The translations under genes were made by a program, and so were the position numbers. Source: Hydrogenophaga flava NBRC 102514 (GTDB lineage: Bacteria; Pseudomonadota; Gammaproteobacteria; Burkholderiales; Burkholderiaceae_C). From it: DNA of 64,000 bases. The stretch is from contig NZ_BCTF01000004.1 of NCBI RefSeq assembly GCF_001571145.1, positions 1 to 64,000 of the forward strand, written 5' to 3'. The notes below the pieces were generated by a model. It did not search any database, was not told the origin of the DNA, and saw nothing but the letters and a program-made list of their open reading frames with translations. Below are positions 46,527 through 57,298 of the stretch, one piece after another. Each line of letters starts with the position of its first letter. Position 1 is the stretch's first letter.

Positions 46527-49500
46527 GCGGTGCGGTCGGAAGAAGCCTGGCCCGCGCCCAGCGGCAGCAGGCGCTGTTCGATGGCCTCAAAGCGGAACTC
46601 GCGCGCCAGGGCGCGCAGCGTATCGGCAAACGCCGCCTGCTCGGGGTGGTCGGCCACCCAGTGGTCGAGCCAGCGCATCACGCCCTTGGCGTAGCCCAGG
46701 CGCACCAGCTCCAGCAGCGGCGAGAAGTCGTGTGCGGCGGGTGGCGGCGCCACAGCGGCGGGCGTGGTCACGGTGGGCGGGGCCTCGGCCGCCACCGGCG
46801 CGTGCACCCAGCGCAGGCCCAGCTGCTGCTGCAGCCAGCCGGTGAGGTCGTCGCGCCGCACCGGCTTGACGAAGAAGGCCTGGTCGGCGGGGCGGCCGTC
46901 GGCGGCGTCGGCCTGCAGCCCCTTGTCGAACGCGTTGGCCGAGACCACGGCCATCGGTACCGACGACCAGCCCGCGGCGCGCAACCGGCGCAGCGTCTCC
47001 CAGCCGTCGATGCCGGGCATGGCCAGGTCCATGAAGACCGCGTGCGGCGCGCGTTCGCTGCCCGGCGCCACGCCGTCGAGCAGGGCCAGCGCGTCGTGGC
47101 CGCTGGTGGCCATCAGCACCTCGAAGCCCAGCGGCTGCAGCCAGCGCGCGATCAGCTCGCGGTCGCTCTCTTCGTTGTCCACCACCAGCACGCGCCGGCG
47201 CGGGCCCTCGTAACCGGTCACAGGCGCCGCCACCGCGGCCGGGCGCGTGGCCGCGCCGTGCAGCGCCGGCAGGAACAGGCGCACGCTGAACACCGTGCCC
47301 TGGCCCGGCGCACTGCGCACCGTCATCTCGCCGCCCATCAGGTCGGTCAGCATCTTGGCAATCGTCAGGCCCAGACCGGTGCCGCCGCCCGCCGCCGCCG
47401 AGCCGCCCTCGGCCTGCTGCCCGCGCGCGAAGGGCTCGAACACGCGGTCCAGCTCGGCGGTGGTCATGCCCGGCCCGGTGTCGCTGACCTCGAACACCGC
47501 CATCTCGCGCGCATGGGACACCTTCAGCCGCACCTCGCCCGCGCGCGTGAACTTCACCGCGTTGCCCAGCAGGTTGATGAGGATCTGGCGCAGCCGCTTC
47601 TCGTCGGCGCGCACCGCCTCGGGCAGACGGGGCCCCGGCTCGAACACGAAGCGCAGGCCCTTGGCCGCCGCCTGCAGCTCGAACATGCTGGCCACCTCGC
47701 GCACCGTGTCGGCGAAGGCCATGGGCTTCACGTCCAGCTGCAGCTTGCCCGACTCGATGCGCGCGATGTCCAGCGTGCCCTCGATCAGCGAGAGCAGGTG
47801 CTCGCCGCCGCGGTGGATCACGCGGATCGCCTGCGCGCGGTGCGGCGCCAGCTCGCGGTCTTCCTGCAGCAGCTGGGCGTAGCCGAGGATGCTGTTGAGC
47901 GGCGTGCGCAGCTCGTGGCTGATGGTGCTGATGTAGCGGCTCTTGGCCTGGTTGGCCTGATCGGCGACCTCGCGCGCACGCTGTAGCTGCTCATCGGTGC
48001 GGCGGTGCGATTCGATCTCCTGCATCAGCAGCCGCGTCTGGCGGTTGGATTCCTCCTGCGCGACCTCGCGGCTCTTGTGCGCCAGCACCAGCCACCAGGC
48101 CACCGTGGCCGCGATCAGCAGCAGCACCGCGTAGACCCGCAGGAAACCCGAGCGCAGCGCGGCGTCGAGCAAGCCCACATCGCCCACCGCGGCGATGCCC
48201 TGGTCCAGTCCCTCGACCTGCTGGCGGTACAGCAGCCCGAGCACGGCCGCCAGCACCGGCGCGATCACCAGCATCAGCAGCAGGTAGTGCGCGAGACCAG
48301 CTTCCAGATAAGGCCAGACGCGCTGCGGCAGCACCGTGCGCAGCGCCGACTGCCACTGCACCGACAGCCGCGCGTGCGGCTTGCACAGGTCGCCGCAGCG
48401 CGCGTCCAGTGTGCAGCAGAGCGAGCAGATGGGGCCCTGGTAGGCGGGACAGTGGGCCATGTCGGGGCCTTCGTAGTCGCGTTCACAAATCGAACACCGC
48501 TGAACGGACAGGCGTTGGTAGGTGCCGGTGTCTTCTTTTCGCGCTAGGTAGTAGCGTCCCTTGGTCGCCCACGCGATCAGCGGCGCCGTCACCAGCGCCG
48601 TCACCATCGCGATCACGGCCGAGAAGGCCTGCGCGCCCGCGCCCATCAGGCCCATGTGCGCCGCGATCGACAGCACCGAGGCCAGTCCCATGGCGCCCAC
48701 GCCCACCGGGTTGATGTCGTAGAGGTGCGCGCGCTTGAACTCGATGCCTTTGGGGCTCCAGCCCAGCGGCTTGTTGATCACCAGGTCGGCCACCACCGCC
48801 ATGATCCAGGCGATGGCGATGTTGCTGTAGAGCCCAAGCACCTCGCCCAGCGCGCGGAACACCTCCATCTCCATCAGCATGAAAGCGATCAGCGTGTTGA
48901 ACACCACCCAGACCACGCGGCCGGGGTGGCTGTGGGTCAGGCGCGAGAAGAAGTTGCTCCAGGCCAGCGAGCCGGCGTAGGCGTTGGTGACGTTGATCTT
49001 GAGTTGCGAGACCACGACGAACAGCGCCGTCGCCGCCACCGCCCAGCCGTAGTTCGGGAACACGTACTCGTAGGCCGCGAGGTACATCTGGTTCGGGTCG
49101 ACCGCGCGGTCGGTGGGCACCATATGACTGATCGCCAGGTAGGCCAGGAGCGCGCCGCCCAGCATCTTGAGCACACCCAGCAGCACCCAGCCCGGCCCGC
49201 CGGCCAGCACGCCGGCCCACCAGCGCAGGGGCTTGCCCGGCTGCCGCGCGGGCATGAAACGCAGGTAGTCGGCCTGCTCGCCCATCTGCGTGATGAGCGC
49301 GATGCCCACCGTCAGCGCCGCACCAAACAGGTGCCAGTCAAACACCCGGCCTGCACCAGTTTCGCCCCCGTAATGCACCACATTGGAAAACGCACCCGGA
49401 TCGAGCGCCCAGACCGCCACGAAGGGCACGACCATCATCACCAGCCACAGCGGCTGGGTCCAGACCTGGAAGCGGCTGATGATGGACACGCCGTAGGTCA

Positions 49501-50008
49501 CCAGCGGAATCACCACCAGGGCGCAGATCAGGTAGCCCCAGGCGGGCGGGATGTCCAGCGCCAGGTCCAGCGCGTAGGCCATCACCGCCGCCTCCAGCGC
49601 AAAGAAGATGAAGGTGAAACTGGCGTAGATCAGCGAGGTGATGGTCGAGCCGATGTAGCCGAAGCCGGCACCGCGGGTGAGCAGGTCCATGTCGACGCCG
49701 TAGCGCGCGGCATAGACGCTGATCGGCAGGCCGGCCAGGAAGATGATCAGCCCGGTGGCGAGGATGGCCCAGAAGGCGTTGACAAAGCCGTACTGCACCA
49801 GCAGGGTGGCGCCCACCGCTTCGAGGATCAGGAACGAGGCCGCGCCGAACGCCGTGTTCGCCACCCGCCATTCGCTCCACTGGCGGAAGCGCTGCGGCGT
49901 AAAGCGCAGCGCGTAGTCCTCCATGGTCTCGCGGCCGACCCAGCTGTTGTAGTCGCGGCGCACCTTGATGATGCGCTGGGGTGGGGCTGGATCAGGCTGG
50001 ACGTTCAC
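46523..50008 (-). CDS. NCS1 nucleobase permease fused to hybrid histidine kinase
   Basis: 1161 residues. Residues 1-490 form an NCS1 (cytosine/purine/allantoin) permease with about twelve membrane segments. Residues 505-545 are a Cys-rich module with Cys505, 508, 520, 528, 531, 532, 538, 542 and His545, enough for two metal sites. Two more membrane helices (about 566-594 and 622-643) and a coiled coil lead to HisKA with His698 (ISHELRTPL), an ATPase domain (Asn816, DTGPGM 843-848, GTGLGL) and a receiver with Asp994 (VFMDLAMPG). A helical tail of about 100 residues ends it. GTG start. It looks like a transporter turned sensor (or transporting sensor) for a nucleobase or ureide. Divergent from ureA with an 84-base gap and coupled to the LuxR regulator, so control of urease is plausible. 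Confidence 0.93.
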   Translation of the reverse strand: MNVQPDPAPPQRIIKVRRDYNSWVGRETMEDYALRFTPQRFRQWSEWRVANTAFGAASFLILEAVGATLLVQYGFVNAFWAILATGLIIFLAGLPISVYAARYGVDMDLLTRGAGFGYIGSTITSLIYASFTFIFFALEAAVMAYALDLALDIPPAWGYLICALVVIPLVTYGVSIISRFQVWTQPLWLVMMVVPFVAVWALDPGAFSNVVHYGGETGAGRVFDWHLFGAALTVGIALITQMGEQADYLRFMPARQPGKPLRWWAGVLAGGPGWVLLGVLKMLGGALLAYLAISHMVPTDRAVDPNQMYLAAYEYVFPNYGWAVAATALFVVVSQLKINVTNAYAGSLAWSNFFSRLTHSHPGRVVWVVFNTLIAFMLMEMEVFRALGEVLGLYSNIAIAWIMAVVADLVINKPLGWSPKGIEFKRAHLYDINPVGVGAMGLASVLSIAAHMGLMGAGAQAFSAVIAMVTALVTAPLIAWATKGRYYLARKEDTGTYQRLSVQRCSICERDYEGPDMAHCPAYQGPICSLCCTLDARCGDLCKPHARLSVQWQSALRTVLPQRVWPYLEAGLAHYLLLMLVIAPVLAAVLGLLYRQQVEGLDQGIAAVGDVGLLDAALRSGFLRVYAVLLLIAATVAWWLVLAHKSREVAQEESNRQTRLLMQEIESHRRTDEQLQRAREVADQANQAKSRYISTISHELRTPLNSILGYAQLLQEDRELAPHRAQAIRVIHRGGEHLLSLIEGTLDIARIESGKLQLDVKPMAFADTVREVASMFELQAAAKGLRFVFEPGPRLPEAVRADEKRLRQILINLLGNAVKFTRAGEVRLKVSHAREMAVFEVSDTGPGMTTAELDRVFEPFARGQQAEGGSAAAGGGTGLGLTIAKMLTDLMGGEMTVRSAPGQGTVFSVRLFLPALHGAATRPAAVAAPVTGYEGPRRRVLVVDNEESDRELIARWLQPLGFEVLMATSGHDALALLDGVAPGSERAPHAVFMDLAMPGIDGWETLRRLRAAGWSSVPMAVVSANAFDKGLQADAADGRPADQAFFVKPVRRDDLTGWLQQQLGLRWVHAPVAAEAPPTVTTPAAVAPPPAAHDFSPLLELVRLGYAKGVMRWLDHWVADHPEQAAFADTLRALAREFRFEAIEQRLLPLGAGQASSDRTA

Positions 50009-50092
50009 CTGCAGGATTTCGCAGCTTTCATGCCACCAGCCACCAGGGCACGGGTTTTGCTCAACCCTCTTTCAGATCATCCGAGACCCGCC
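50009..50092. promoter_or_regulatory. Divergent gap between the permease-kinase gene and ureA
   Basis: 84 bases holding the start signals of both units. No clear -35/-10 pair, palindrome or terminator could be picked out; the region should hold the ureA promoter and any LuxR-regulator site. Confidence 0.35.
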
Positions 50093-50395
50093 ATGGAACT
50101 GACCCCGAGAGAAAAAGACAAGCTGCTGATCTTCACCGCCGCCCTGCTGGCCGAGCGGCGCAAGGCGCGGGGCCTCAAGCTGAACTACCCGGAAGCCGTG
50201 GCCCTGATCAGCGCCGCCGTGATGGAAGGGGCCCGCGACGGCAAGACCGTCGCCCAGTTGATGAGCGAAGGCCGCACCGTGCTCACGCGCGACGACGTGA
50301 TGGAGGGCGTGCCCGAGATGATTCCCGACATCCAGGTCGAAGCCACCTTCCCGGACGGCACGAAGCTGGTCACCGTTCACACTCCGATCAGTTGA
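50093..50395 (+). CDS. ureA: Urease gamma subunit UreA
   Basis: 100 residues, the standard length. The pattern [39 protein letters not shown] is that of UreA. Structural subunit of the nickel urease together with UreB and UreC. First gene of the urease block, but without ureD beside it. Followed directly by a GC-rich repeat element. Confidence 0.96.
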   Translation: MELTPREKDKLLIFTAALLAERRKARGLKLNYPEAVALISAAVMEGARDGKTVAQLMSEGRTVLTRDDVMEGVPEMIPDIQVEATFPDGTKLVTVHTPIS

Positions 50396-50473
50396 CCCCC
50401 CCGCGCCGCGCTGCGCGCGTCACCCCCCAGGGGGCGGCGCTGGCGGCCCGGCAAAGCCGGTTCCGCGGCGCCC
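50396..50473. repeat. GC-rich intergenic hairpin repeat, copy B
   Basis: Starts at the ureA stop. Shares CCCCCCAGGGGG, GCGGCCCGGC-AAGCCGG and TTCCGCGG with copy A at 29045. Several small hairpins can form (for example CCGGCAAAGCCGG). It may reduce read-through or protect the ureA message. Confidence 0.75.
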
Positions 50474-50515
50474 TTGAATCAGACATTTCGCTCCAACGCA
50501 CTTGCAGAGGTTCCC

Positions 50516-51107
50516 ATGAAACGAATCGTCAAGACCCTTTTATCCGCCGCACTGGCCACCACCGCCCTCGCCGCCCAGGCCCACACCGGCCACGGCACCA
50601 GCAGCCTGATGGAAGGCCTGGCCCACCCCTTCGGCCTGGACCACCTGTTGGCCATGGTGGCCGTGGGCGTGTGGTCGGTCTCGGCCCTGCCGGCGGGCAA
50701 GGCCTGGCAAGGCCCCGCGACCTTCCTGCTGGCGCTGGTACTCAGCGCCTTGGCCGGCACCATGGGCCTGACCCTGCCCTATCTGGAACAGGGTGTCGCG
50801 CTGTCGGTGGTGCTGTTCGGGCTGATGCTGGCCATCGCCACCCGGCCCCTGCCGCCGGCCGTGGGCCTGGGGCTGATCGCCATGGCGTCCGCGCTGCACG
50901 GCATCGCCCACGGCTCGGAGACGCCCGCCACCGGCTTCGCCGGCTACGCCTCGGGCTTCCTGCTCACCACCGCCGCCCTGCACATCGGTGGCGTGGGCGT
51001 GGGTCTGGCTGTCCGGCGCCTGTTCAGCGAACGCCGGGGCGTGGCCCTGGGGGGGCCTGGGCGCAGCGCTCGGCGGCGCCGGCCTGTACCTGTTTGCCCA
51101 ACTCTGA
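50516..51107 (+). pseudogene. ureJ: HupE/UreJ family nickel permease, frameshifted near the 3' end
   Basis: A signal peptide ([22 protein letters not shown]) and the HupE/UreJ nickel-binding segment [18 protein letters not shown] are clear, followed by hydrophobic segments. At the seven-G run 51049-51055 the frame goes wrong: the intact frame gives [19 protein letters not shown] and stops at 51121 inside ureB. With one G fewer it reads [16 protein letters not shown] and stops at 51105-51107, 10 bases before ureB, exactly as expected for the family. So this is either a sequencing error, a recent mutation or a slippage-variable gene. Between ureA and ureB it would supply nickel for urease. Confidence 0.8.
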
Positions 51108-51117
51108 GCACCGCGCC

Positions 51118-51426
51118 ATGACCCCCGGCGAATACCTGATCGACGAGGGCGAACACGCCCTCAACCCCGGCCGCGCCACGCTGACCCTGGTGGTGCAAAA
51201 CACCGCCAACCGCCCGGTGCAGGTCGGTTCGCACTACCACTTTGCCGAGACCAATGCGGCCCTGTCCTTCGACCGCGCCGCCGCGCAGGGCAAGCGCCTG
51301 AACATCGCCAGCGGCACCGCGGTGCGCTTCGAGCCGGGCCAGCAGCGCACGGTGGAGCTGGTGGATTTCGCGGGCGACCGTGTCGTGTACGGCTTCCGCG
51401 GCCTGATCCAGGGTCCGCTGGTCTGA
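51118..51426 (+). CDS. ureB: Urease beta subunit UreB
   Basis: 102 residues, standard length. [19 protein letters not shown] and [18 protein letters not shown] are typical UreB segments. Ends three bases before the convergent lipoprotein gene, which separates it from ureC. Confidence 0.96.
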   Translation: MTPGEYLIDEGEHALNPGRATLTLVVQNTANRPVQVGSHYHFAETNAALSFDRAAAQGKRLNIASGTAVRFEPGQQRTVELVDFAGDRVVYGFRGLIQGPLV

Positions 51427-51429
51427 GCC

Positions 51430-53199
51430 TCAGTGCGAAATGGTGGTGCTCGTCACCACCGGCTGGCCGGGCGCGGCCAGCACAAAGAAACCCGGCAGCC
51501 CGGCGGTGCCGAAACGTGTGGCCGGGTTGCGCACGAACACCGAGTTGGACAGCGTCATGAGGCCGCTGCGGTCGTTGCTCACATAGAACACCGCGCTGCC
51601 GCCCTCGGTACCGTAGTTGTCGCTGACCATGCTGCCGTAGACCGACAGCGTGAAGCTGTTGCCGTCGTTGTAGATGGCGCCGCCACTGCCGCCGCCGGGG
51701 GTGCCGGCCCGGGCCGGATTGGCGCCGTTGCCCACCGCCGAGTTGTGCGTGAGCAGGCTGTTGTAGACGCTGTAGGACACGCCGATGCTGCTGAGCGCCC
51801 CGCCGTTCGAGCAGCTGTTGCCCAGGCCCAGCCCCCCGCCGAAGGTGCTGCCGACCACATAGACCGGCCGGTTCTGGTAGATGCTGAGCACCCGCACGGC
51901 GCCGCCGCCCATGTCGGGGCCGGTCGTCTCGCAGCGGTTGCGGGTGAAGACGCTGTTGACGATCTTGAACTGCCCCCCGCGCACGAAGATGGCCCCACCG
52001 CCGCCCCCGTCGGTGAGCTGGCCGGTGGAGTTGCCCTGCGTGAAGCCGATGTTCTGCACCGTCAGCCGCGGCGTCTCCTGGTTGTTGCAGTGCGAGGTGG
52101 TCCAGACCTGGGCCGGGTCGCAGGTGTTCTGGTAGAGGATGCGCACGCTGTCGCCGCCGCTGAGCGTCACCAGACCGCCGCCGTCGAGCGTGACGTCGGG
52201 CCGGTTGTTGAACACCTTGGCCGTGCTCGGCAGCGTGATGGTGACCAGGTTCGGCCCGCAGTTGAACCGGATCTTGCCGCCCAGGGCCACCGCGTCCACC
52301 ACCGCCTGCCCGGTGCAGCTTGCAGGGGTGCCGCTGCCGATCACGCGATCGGGCTGGCTGGTGTCCACCGCCGCGCCGTCCGGCGGCACGGGCACCGGGT
52401 TGCCTTGGTAGCCCACGCCCGCAGGTGGCTGGGCATCGGCCTGCCCCACCACGTAGTAGGCAACGCCTTCGTACCGGTATTGCGGCAGGGAGGCGATCAC
52501 CTGGCCGGCCTCCGACGAGCTGGTCGTGAAAAAGTGAAAGCCACGGTTGGCGACGTAGAAGCGGTAGAGCGGCCGGAAGCCTGTGCCCGCCGCCGTCCGG
52601 GCGTGGTAGGCCACGCCCTCGTAGGTGAACTGGGGCAGGGTGGCGATGATGTGGTCGCGCTCAGACTGGCTGATGGTGTAGAAGTGAACACCGGTCTGGC
52701 CATTGAAGAACCGGTACACCGGACTCAGGGCGGCGTCAGCGGTGCCGCTGGCCTGGAAGGCCTGGCCCTCGTACACGAGGTTGGGCACGGTGGCGATCAC
52801 CCGGTCCCGCTCGGTGGCACTGGCCGTGTAGAAGTGGGCACCGCTGTTGCGGTTGTAGAAGCGGTACACGTTCACCGGCGTCACGGCTTTGGCGACGATG
52901 TTCGTCAAGGGGCCCGCGGCATCTGCGACAACCGCATCCGGTTGCTGCACCTCGGCCGCATTCAACTCCGCGGACTTGAGCCAGGGATCGGTCCCAGGGG
53001 CGTCCTCCGCATCGGCGCCCCTGGAGGCCTCGGACAACCCTGATCCCTCGTCGGTGGCCTGGCTGCCTCCGCAACCGGTCACACCCATCGCCAGCAACAG
53101 CGCCGCCACAGCCCAACCACAGGCCATCGACCTCGCAACCCCGGACCGCTCACCGTTTCTCAATGCCATCTCACGCTCGCTTGCTGACTGCCACCACAT
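51430..53199 (-). CDS. Surface lipoprotein with three DUF5648 repeats and a beta-helix domain
   Basis: 589 residues on the strand opposite to urease. The N terminus has a lipobox (LLAMGVTGC, Cys43), so it is lipidated. Three repeats with an exact 50-residue period (111-151, 161-201, 211-251) follow the pattern [37 protein letters not shown], matching the DUF5648 repeat. Residues about 300-589 are Gly/Asn/Ser-rich ([39 protein letters not shown]), like a right-handed parallel beta-helix with CHL-type outer surface use. Starts at [10 protein letters not shown] (53169) or [10 protein letters not shown] are also possible. It interrupts the ureB-ureC order. Role unknown; carbohydrate or surface binding is a guess. 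Confidence 0.85.
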   Translation of the reverse strand: MWWQSASEREMALRNGERSGVARSMACGWAVAALLLAMGVTGCGGSQATDEGSGLSEASRGADAEDAPGTDPWLKSAELNAAEVQQPDAVVADAAGPLTNIVAKAVTPVNVYRFYNRNSGAHFYTASATERDRVIATVPNLVYEGQAFQASGTADAALSPVYRFFNGQTGVHFYTISQSERDHIIATLPQFTYEGVAYHARTAAGTGFRPLYRFYVANRGFHFFTTSSSEAGQVIASLPQYRYEGVAYYVVGQADAQPPAGVGYQGNPVPVPPDGAAVDTSQPDRVIGSGTPASCTGQAVVDAVALGGKIRFNCGPNLVTITLPSTAKVFNNRPDVTLDGGGLVTLSGGDSVRILYQNTCDPAQVWTTSHCNNQETPRLTVQNIGFTQGNSTGQLTDGGGGGAIFVRGGQFKIVNSVFTRNRCETTGPDMGGGAVRVLSIYQNRPVYVVGSTFGGGLGLGNSCSNGGALSSIGVSYSVYNSLLTHNSAVGNGANPARAGTPGGGSGGAIYNDGNSFTLSVYGSMVSDNYGTEGGSAVFYVSNDRSGLMTLSNSVFVRNPATRFGTAGLPGFFVLAAPGQPVVTSTTISH

Positions 53200-53385
53200 C
53201 CGTCTGCCCCCTCACGCCTCCACCGCACTGGCACGGTTCATGCTCAAGACTGCAGGCCCAAAACCCAAACATTGGAACATCAACCGCCGGCACGGCTCGC
53301 ACGAAAAAGATACGGTTGTGAACTTCGGTTACCGCATGCCGGTCCTCCGTTCAAGCCCGTGCCCGGACAGCATCCAGGTAATTCC

Positions 53386-55104
53386 ATGGCCAGCATTCCC
53401 AAACGCGCCTATGCCGACATGTTCGGCCCCACCGTCGGCGACCGCGTGCGCCTGGCCGACACCGGCCTGATCATCGAGGTCGAGAAGGACTTCACCCTGG
53501 CCGCGGGCGGCTACGGAGAAGAAGTGAAATTCGGCGGTGGCAAGACCATCCGCGACGGCATGGCGCAATCGCAACGCACGCGCGCCGAGGGCGCGGTGGA
53601 CACGGTGCTGACCAATGCCCTCATCGTCGACCACTGGGGCATCGTCAAGGCCGACATCGGCCTCAAGGACGGCCGCATCGTCGCCATCGGCAAAGCCGGC
53701 AACCCGGACACGCAACCCGGTGTGGACATCGTCATCGGTGCCGGCACCGAGATCATCAGCTGCGAGGGGAACATCGTCACCGCCGGTGGCATCGACAGCC
53801 ACATCCACTTCATCTGCCCGCAGCAGGTGGACGAGGCCCTGGCCTCGGGCGTGACCACCATGCTCGGCGGCGGCACCGGCCCGGCCACCGGCACCTTCGC
53901 CACCACCTGCACGCCCGGCCCCTGGCACATCGAACGCATGCTGCAGGCGGCCGACGGCCTGCCGATGAACATCGGCTTCCTGGGCAAGGGCAACGCCAGC
54001 CGGCCGGCCCCGCTGCGCGAGCAGATCGACGCCGGCGTGATCGGCCTCAAGCTGCACGAAGACTGGGGCACGACGCCCAGCGCCATCAGCAACTGCCTGG
54101 ACGTGGCCGAAGAAACCGATACGCAGGTCGCGATCCACTCCGACACGCTCAACGAGTCGGGCTTTGTGGAAGACACCATCGCGGCCACCAAGGGCCGCAC
54201 GCTGTGCGCCTTCCACACCGAAGGCGCGGGCGGCGGCCACGCGCCCGACATCATCCGCGTGGTCGGCGAGGCCAACTTCCTGCCCTCGTCCACCAACCCG
54301 ACCATGCCCTACACCGTCAACACGCTCGACGAACACGTCGACATGCTGATGGTCTGCCACCACCTGGACGCGTCAATTCCCGAGGACCTGGCCTTTGCCG
54401 AAAGCCGCATCCGCCGCGAGACGATTGCGGCCGAGGACATCCTGCACGACCTGGGCGCGATCAGCATCATGAGCAGCGACAGCCAGGCCATGGGGCGCGT
54501 GGGCGAGGTGGTGATCCGCACCTGGCAGACGGCTGACAAGATGAAGTCGCAGCGCGGCTCGTTGCCGGAAGACAGCAGCCGCAACGACAACTTCCGTGTC
54601 AGGCGCTACATCGCCAAGTACACGATCAACCCCGCCATCGCGCACGGCATCTCGCACATCGTCGGCTCGCTCGAAGTCGGCAAGTGGGCCGATCTGGTGA
54701 TCTGGAAGCCGGCCTTCTTCGGCGTCAAGCCGGCGCTGGTGCTCAAGGGCGGCAGCATCGCCCTGGCCGCCATGGGCGACCCGAACGCCTCCATCCCCAC
54801 ACCGCAGCCGGTGCACTACCGCCCGCAGTTCGGCGCCCTGGGCAGCGCGCTCGCCAGAGGCAGCCTGAGCTTCGTGTCGCAGGCCGCGCAGGCAGCGGGC
54901 GTCGCCCAGCGCTACGGTCTGGCCAAGACCACCGTGGCGGTGCAGCACTGCCGTGGCGTGACCAAGGCGAGCATGGTGCACAACAGCTACCTGCCGGTGA
55001 TGGAGATCGACCCGCAGCGCTACACCGTGCGCGCCGACGGCGTCCTGCTGACCTGCGAGCCCGCCAGCAAACTTCCGATGGCGCAGCGATACTTCCTGTT
55101 TTGA
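53386..55104 (+). CDS. ureC: Urease alpha subunit UreC (catalytic)
   Basis: 572 residues, full length. Nickel ligands His139 and His141 (DSHIHF), carbamylated Lys222 (GLKLHEDWG), His251, His277 and Asp365 (SSDSQAMGR) and the flap Cys324-His325-His326 (MVCHHLD) are all present, so the enzyme should be active. The ATG at 53386 gives the usual [20 protein letters not shown] start. Because the lipoprotein gene is antisense between ureB and ureC, ureCEFG may use its own promoter in 53200-53385, a stretch with lower GC but no clear boxes. Confidence 0.97.
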   Translation: MASIPKRAYADMFGPTVGDRVRLADTGLIIEVEKDFTLAAGGYGEEVKFGGGKTIRDGMAQSQRTRAEGAVDTVLTNALIVDHWGIVKADIGLKDGRIVAIGKAGNPDTQPGVDIVIGAGTEIISCEGNIVTAGGIDSHIHFICPQQVDEALASGVTTMLGGGTGPATGTFATTCTPGPWHIERMLQAADGLPMNIGFLGKGNASRPAPLREQIDAGVIGLKLHEDWGTTPSAISNCLDVAEETDTQVAIHSDTLNESGFVEDTIAATKGRTLCAFHTEGAGGGHAPDIIRVVGEANFLPSSTNPTMPYTVNTLDEHVDMLMVCHHLDASIPEDLAFAESRIRRETIAAEDILHDLGAISIMSSDSQAMGRVGEVVIRTWQTADKMKSQRGSLPEDSSRNDNFRVRRYIAKYTINPAIAHGISHIVGSLEVGKWADLVIWKPAFFGVKPALVLKGGSIALAAMGDPNASIPTPQPVHYRPQFGALGSALARGSLSFVSQAAQAAGVAQRYGLAKTTVAVQHCRGVTKASMVHNSYLPVMEIDPQRYTVRADGVLLTCEPASKLPMAQRYFLF

Positions 55105-55124
55105 TAGCAAAACAGGGAAGTTCC

Positions 55125-55712
55125 ATGCTTCAAGTCTCCAAACTCGTCCCCCAGGGCAAGGGGCTGGCACCGGTGCTGGTGCGCCGCGCCGCCACCGTCA
55201 CGCTGGACTGGGATGTGCGCCAGAAAAGCCGCTTCGACGCCGAGTCGTCGGACGGTCGCCGTGTCGGCGTGTTCCTGCCGCGCGGCACCGTGGTGCGCGG
55301 GGGTGACGTGCTGATCACGCAGGACGGTTCGCTGCTGCGAGTGGTGGCCGCACCGCAACCGGTGCTGCGCATCACCGCCTGCACCGACCACCACCACGGC
55401 CATGACCACGACTCTGCCTTTGACCTGATGCGCGCGGCCTACCACCTGGGCAACCGCCACGTGCCCATCGAGCTGCGGCCCGACCACCTGAAGATCGAAC
55501 CCGACCATGTGCTGGCCGACATGCTGCGCGCCATGCACCTGAACGTGGCCGAGGTGCGCGAGTCTTTCGAGCCCGAGGGCGGCGCCTACGCAGCGGGCCA
55601 TGGACACGGCCACCACCAGGGCGGTGACCACGGCCACAGCCATGGCCACGATCACCATGGACACGACCATGGTCACGGCCACCACCCCGCGCATGCCCAC
55701 GACCACGGCTGA
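55125..55712 (+). CDS. ureE: Urease accessory protein UreE, long His-rich tail
   Basis: 195 residues. The N-terminal peptide-binding domain and the metal-binding domain ([33 protein letters not shown]) precede a tail in which 18 of the last 37 residues are His. UreE is the nickel metallochaperone that hands nickel to UreG, and the tail should bind several nickel ions. It starts 20 bases after ureC and its last 20 bases overlap ureF. Confidence 0.94.
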   Translation: MLQVSKLVPQGKGLAPVLVRRAATVTLDWDVRQKSRFDAESSDGRRVGVFLPRGTVVRGGDVLITQDGSLLRVVAAPQPVLRITACTDHHHGHDHDSAFDLMRAAYHLGNRHVPIELRPDHLKIEPDHVLADMLRAMHLNVAEVRESFEPEGGAYAAGHGHGHHQGGDHGHSHGHDHHGHDHGHGHHPAHAHDHG

Positions 55713-56409
55713 CGCACCGGCCAGCGTGGCGGCGGGCCTGCTGCACACGCTCTGGCTCGCCTCGCCGGCCCTGCCGGTTGGCGGCTTCTCTTATTCCGAA
55801 GGACTGGAAGCGGCGGTGGACGCCGGGCTGGTGCACGACGAGGCCAGCGCCGCCGGCTGGCTCACCGACCAGCTGCAGCTCTCGCTCGCTCGCAGCGACC
55901 TGGCGGTGGTGGCACAGGCCATTCCCGCCTGGCGCGCGGATGATCTGGCCCGAATCCGCGCGCTCAATGAATGGGTGCTGGCCACCCGCGAGACGCAGGA
56001 GTTCCGCCTGCAGACCGAGCAGATGGGCCGCTCGCTGCAGGCCTGGGCGCAGTCGCTCGGTGCGCTCGGGGGCGATGTGCTGCAACGCCTGCAGGCCGCC
56101 GACCTGCAGCCGCCCGCCTACCCGGTCGCCATGGCCTGCGCCGCCGCAGCCTCAGGCGCTGCCCTGGCCGACAGCCTGGCCGGCTTCGCCTTCGGCTGGG
56201 CCGAGAACATGGTGCAGGCGGCCATCAAGTCGGTGCCGCTGGGCCAGAGCGCGGGCCAGCGCATGCTGGCGCGCCTGGTGGCCGACATCCCCGCCGCCGT
56301 GGCCCACGCGATGGCGCTGGGCGACGAGGACCGCCAAGCCTTCACGCCCCTGCTCGCCATCCTCAGCGCGCGCCACGAAACCCAGTACTCCCGCCTGTTC
56401 CGATCCTGA
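55693..56409 (+). CDS. ureF: Urease accessory protein UreF
   Basis: 238 residues, all-helical. [32 protein letters not shown] is the UreF signature, with [25 protein letters not shown] near the end. Works with UreD and UreG as the urease maturation complex. The ATG at 55693 overlaps the ureE tail by 20 bases; earlier in-frame starts lie inside the His-rich coding region and give a low-complexity leader. Confidence 0.93.
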   Translation: MPTTTADAPASVAAGLLHTLWLASPALPVGGFSYSEGLEAAVDAGLVHDEASAAGWLTDQLQLSLARSDLAVVAQAIPAWRADDLARIRALNEWVLATRETQEFRLQTEQMGRSLQAWAQSLGALGGDVLQRLQAADLQPPAYPVAMACAAAASGAALADSLAGFAFGWAENMVQAAIKSVPLGQSAGQRMLARLVADIPAAVAHAMALGDEDRQAFTPLLAILSARHETQYSRLFRS

Positions 56410-56420
56410 AGACGCAAACG

Positions 56421-57098
56421 ATGACCGCCCTGCACCACATCCCCCACCGCACCAAGACCCTGCCCCCGCTGCGCGTGGGCATCGGCGGCCCGGTCGGCTC
56501 CGGCAAGACCACGCTGCTTGAAATGCTGTGCAAGACCATGCGCGAGCGCTACGACCTGGTCGCCATCACCAACGACATCTACACGAAGGAAGACCAGCGC
56601 CTGCTCACCGTCAGTGGCGCGCTGCCGGCCGAACGCATCATGGGCGTGGAAACCGGCGGCTGCCCCCACACCGCCATCCGCGAGGACTGCTCGATCAACC
56701 TCGAAGCCATCGACCGCATGCTGGGCGAGTTCCCGAACGCCGACATCGTGTTCGTGGAGTCTGGCGGCGACAACCTCGCCGCCACCTTCAGCCCCGAACT
56801 GAGCGACCTGACGATCTACGTGATCGACGTGGCCGCGGGCGAGAAGATCCCGCGCAAGGGCGGCCCCGGCATCACCAAAAGCGACCTGTTCGTCATCAAC
56901 AAGACCGACCTGGCCCCGCACGTCGGCGCCGACCTGGAGGTGATGAAGCAGGACACCGCGCGCATGCGGCCGGACACCGCGCGCAAGCCCTGGGTGATGA
57001 CCAACCTCAAGACCCTGGACGGCGTACAGGACGTGGTGCGCTTCATCGAGCAGCGCGGCATGCTGGCCCCAGCCACCCCGGCAGGCACCCCGACCTGA
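56421..57098 (+). CDS. ureG: Urease accessory GTPase UreG
   Basis: 225 residues. P-loop [11 protein letters not shown], the nickel-binding Cys-Pro-His in [20 protein letters not shown] and the guanine-specificity NKTD motif. It couples GTP hydrolysis to nickel transfer into urease. Last gene of the ureCEFG run, followed 32 bases later by a tRNA gene. Confidence 0.97.
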   Translation: MTALHHIPHRTKTLPPLRVGIGGPVGSGKTTLLEMLCKTMRERYDLVAITNDIYTKEDQRLLTVSGALPAERIMGVETGGCPHTAIREDCSINLEAIDRMLGEFPNADIVFVESGGDNLAATFSPELSDLTIYVIDVAAGEKIPRKGGPGITKSDLFVINKTDLAPHVGADLEVMKQDTARMRPDTARKPWVMTNLKTLDGVQDVVRFIEQRGMLAPATPAGTPT

Positions 57099-57130
57099 AC
57101 ACGCCGGCGGCTACAATGCCGCCCACCCCA

Positions 57131-57218
57131 GGAGACGTGGGAGAGTGGTTTAATCCAGCGGTCTTGAAAACCGCCGACCCGCAAGGGTCCGTGAGTTCGA
57201 ATCTCACCGTCTCCGCCA
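57131..57218 (+). tRNA. tRNA-Ser (anticodon UGA)
   Basis: Acceptor stem GGAGACG (57131-57137) pairs with CGTCTCC (57208-57214), discriminator G, and CCA is encoded at 57216-57218. Anticodon stem GCGGT/ACCGC encloses the loop CTTGAAA with anticodon TGA at 57165-57167. A long variable arm, as expected for class II tRNA-Ser, and a T arm with GTTCGAATC are present. Confidence 0.97.
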
Positions 57219-57230
57219 AGACACCAAGCA

Positions 57231-57260
57231 AAACGGGCCCTCGCGGCCCGTTTCTGCTTT
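57231..57260. terminator. Terminator after tRNA-Ser
   Basis: A 9-bp perfect stem AAACGGGCC / GGCCCGTTT (57231-57239, 57245-57253) with a CTCGC loop; A and T runs on both sides allow it to work for both strands, ending the tRNA and the convergent small gene at 57299. Confidence 0.85.
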
Positions 57261-57298
57261 CTACCCACCACCCCACCCACCGCTGGCGGTGGCACGGG

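Noticed and set aside
55600-55712. Tandem DNA repeat in the ureE/ureF overlap
   Set aside because: The repetitiveness is explained by codons of the His-rich UreE tail (GGCCAC, GACCAC) rather than by a separate element.
57131-57260. tRNA-Ser as an integration site for a genomic island
   Set aside because: No integrase gene next to it and no second copy of the tRNA 3' end in the window.
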